DNA from: JBCBSP01 sp039819095
Lineage (GTDB): Bacteria > Pseudomonadota > Alphaproteobacteria > Caulobacterales > Maricaulaceae
Length of the DNA: 64,000 nt
Direction: 5' to 3'
Assembly: GCA_039819095.1 (NCBI GenBank)
Contig: JBCBSP010000002.1
Location: 124,001 to 188,000 of the forward strand
Shown: piece by piece, positions 62,676 through 64,000 of the stretch
How positions within the stretch are numbered: the first letter of the stretch is position 1
Layout of the letters: every line of letters begins with the position of its first letter
Position numbers and translations under genes: made by a program
The notes under the pieces: model-generated
Told to the model about the DNA's origin: nothing
The model's input: the letters and a program-made list of their open reading frames with translations, nothing else
The model's database searches: none

Positions 62676-63659
62676 ATGGCGCGCAACAGGACCGGTCGGG
62701 GCTCAGCGGCGAAAGCCGGCGGGGAACGCGACAAGCGCGCGCTCTTCCTCAAACGCCTCGGCGCGATCTTCAATATCTCGCCGAGCGAGGCTGAGGCCCT
62801 GGCCTCTACGCCGCTGACGCAGTCGGTGCGGATCAACCCGCTGGCCGCTCGTCCGGTCGACGCGATCGGCGCTGATCTTGAAGCCCTGGGCGCGGAACTG
62901 GAGCCGGTCGCCTGGTGCGAGAACAGCTTCCACCTGCATTCAAGCAAGCGCGTCGTGGCCGAATCCGGACTGTTCGCAGATGGCGAGGTCTATATCCAGA
63001 ATGCGTCCAGTTTCGCGCCCTCGCTGGCGCTGGACGCGCAGCCGGACCAGGACATTCTCGATCTTTGCGCGGCGCCGGGGGGCAAGTCGATCCATATCGC
63101 CGCCCTGATCGGGGGCCGTGCGCGTCTGTGGCTCAATGATGCGCTGCCGGCGCGGATCAGGAAGCTGGAGGCTGTCCTCGCCCAGTTTCACGTCACGCCC
63201 GACCGGGTCACCAGCCACCCGGCCCAATACGCCGACAAGTTCATCGACCGTGAGTTCGACCGCATCCTGATTGATGCGCAATGCACCGGCGAAGGCATGA
63301 TTGATCTGTCTGCGCCGAACCCGATGCGCTTCTGGTCGCCGGAGCGGATCACGAAGTACTCCCGGCTCCAGCAACGCATGCTGATGAGCGCGTGGAAACG
63401 GCTGAAGCCGGGCGGGGTTCTTGTCTATTCCACCTGCACCTATGCGCCGGAGGAGAATGAGGCCCCGCTCGACCACTTGCTGCGCCATCGCGAAGACGCG
63501 GCGATGGAGCCGGTCGAGCTGAATCTGCCCGGTCGCACATCAGGCCTGGCCCGTTGGGAGGGTCGCCGCTTCGATCCGCAGCTGGTTCACGCTGTGCGGA
63601 TCCGCGCCCAGCGCTTCATGGAAGGCTTCTTCCTGGCGCGGGTGAGGAAACGGGCCTAG
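62676..63659 (+). CDS. RsmB/NOP-family RNA cytosine-5 methyltransferase
   Basis: 327 residues. SAM-binding motif DLCAAPGGKSIHIA, then catalytic Cys pair in DAQCTGEGM and STCTYAPEENE. Usually APCSGEGM in this family; here the first block is AQCTGEGM, still with the Cys. Begins 2 bases after proA. Its stop TAG shares CTAG with the convergent rsmI stop. Target may be 16S rRNA or a tRNA. Confidence 0.9.
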   Translation: MARNRTGRGSAAKAGGERDKRALFLKRLGAIFNISPSEAEALASTPLTQSVRINPLAARPVDAIGADLEALGAELEPVAWCENSFHLHSSKRVVAESGLFADGEVYIQNASSFAPSLALDAQPDQDILDLCAAPGGKSIHIAALIGGRARLWLNDALPARIRKLEAVLAQFHVTPDRVTSHPAQYADKFIDREFDRILIDAQCTGEGMIDLSAPNPMRFWSPERITKYSRLQQRMLMSAWKRLKPGGVLVYSTCTYAPEENEAPLDHLLRHREDAAMEPVELNLPGRTSGLARWEGRRFDPQLVHAVRIRAQRFMEGFFLARVRKRA

Positions 63660-64000
63660 CGCTTCGTCTTGCCGCCGTCAGGCGCATACTTGTTGACCCT
63701 CTCACGCCTCTCCTTCGCCCCGGCGATGACAATGGTCGCCTCGCCCCTGGGCGCTTCGTCATAACGCGTGATCAACGCGCTCAGCACATCACGATGGACG
63801 CGTTCAAACGTTTTCGTCAGCTCGAACGCCACCGCCGCCTGCCGGTCGCCGAACGCCTCGCGCGCGGCTTGCAGCGTGTCGGCGAGCCGCTGCGGGCTTT
63901 CCATCACGATGAGCGAAGCGGGGCTTGCGGCGAGGTCTTCAAACAGGCGGGTGCGCTTGCCCGGCTTGCGCGGAGCGAAGCCGACAAAAGTGAAGCGGTC
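63656..64000 (-). CDS. rsmI: 16S rRNA (cytidine-1402-2'-O)-methyltransferase, C-terminal part
   Basis: The C-terminal ~115 residues are visible and the gene continues past the right edge. The segment FTFVGFAPRKPGKRTRLF, the block IVMESPQRL and the C-terminal ELTKTFERVHRD are typical of RsmI, which modifies cytidine 1402 of 16S rRNA. The last part (PRGEATIVIAGAKERR) matches the family ending. Confidence 0.9.
   Translation of the reverse strand, partial: DRFTFVGFAPRKPGKRTRLFEDLAASPASLIVMESPQRLADTLQAAREAFGDRQAAVAFELTKTFERVHRDVLSALITRYDEAPRGEATIVIAGAKERRERVNKYAPDGGKTKR

Overview
The window is a 64 kb piece of chromosome from a GC-rich alphaproteobacterium, most likely a marine, Maricaulis/Oceanicaulis-like member of the Hyphomonadaceae or Maricaulaceae. 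The evidence is the base composition, the dense bidirectional gene layout, the alphaproteobacterial families (DUF4170, DUF2093, BigR/PmpAB), the lipid A cluster order, and the many secreted S9 peptidases and TonB-linked proteins. The genus is inferred from gene content, not proven. I saw no tRNA or rRNA gene, CRISPR array, transposase, prophage or integrase. Most of the window is core chromosome.

Layout. 1-6.2 kb: a TonB-dependent receptor (cut by the window edge) and a large, internally duplicated lipoprotein diverge from a calcineurin-like phosphoesterase. The shared intergenic region carries two Pho-box-like sequences facing opposite ways, so this is probably a phosphate-starvation locus. 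6.3-11 kb: a small secreted protein, then a sulfide/persulfide module with SulP transporter, persulfide-dioxygenase-like hydrolase and BigR/SqrR-type repressor on one strand and PmpAB on the other. Operator-like palindromes lie between them. 11-12.9 kb: DUF1295 membrane protein and two unknown genes. 12.9-18.3 kb: a compact synthase-dependent polysaccharide locus (processive GT2, BcsB-like periplasmic protein, outer-membrane barrel) with a sigma-54-like promoter in front of the GT2. This is the best candidate for an undescribed system.

18.3-29.3 kb: housekeeping and secreted enzymes: APH-like kinase, amidohydrolase, purD, methyltransferase, unknown secreted protein, xseA, DPP-IV-type peptidase, DsbA-like oxidoreductase, MAPEG protein. 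29.4-39.4 kb: a long plus-strand envelope cluster (pmbA, cysQ, DUF4170, MsbA-like ABC exporter, DUF374 acyltransferase, waaA, lpxK, late acyltransferase), interrupted by a minus-strand tyrosine-phosphatase gene and ended by a convergent M23/DUF2093 pair. 39.5-49.1 kb: small membrane protein, putA, GT4 glycosyltransferase, GST/HxlR pair, a 0.6 kb structured intergenic region, gcdH, YciI, purA. 49.2-55.7 kb: two tandem paralogous secreted proteins, PagL-like protein, serC, M48 lipoprotein, class V aminotransferase, EamA transporter. 55.9-64 kb: kynU, SDR, prolyl oligopeptidase, proBA, RsmB-like methyltransferase and the end of rsmI.

Many neighbouring genes overlap by 1-4 bases, which indicates operons. 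Several convergent pairs share or nearly share stop codons. Start sites were chosen by Shine-Dalgarno position and by family length or signal peptide, so some are shorter than the longest open frame. All functional statements rest on motif recognition by eye; no database search was run.
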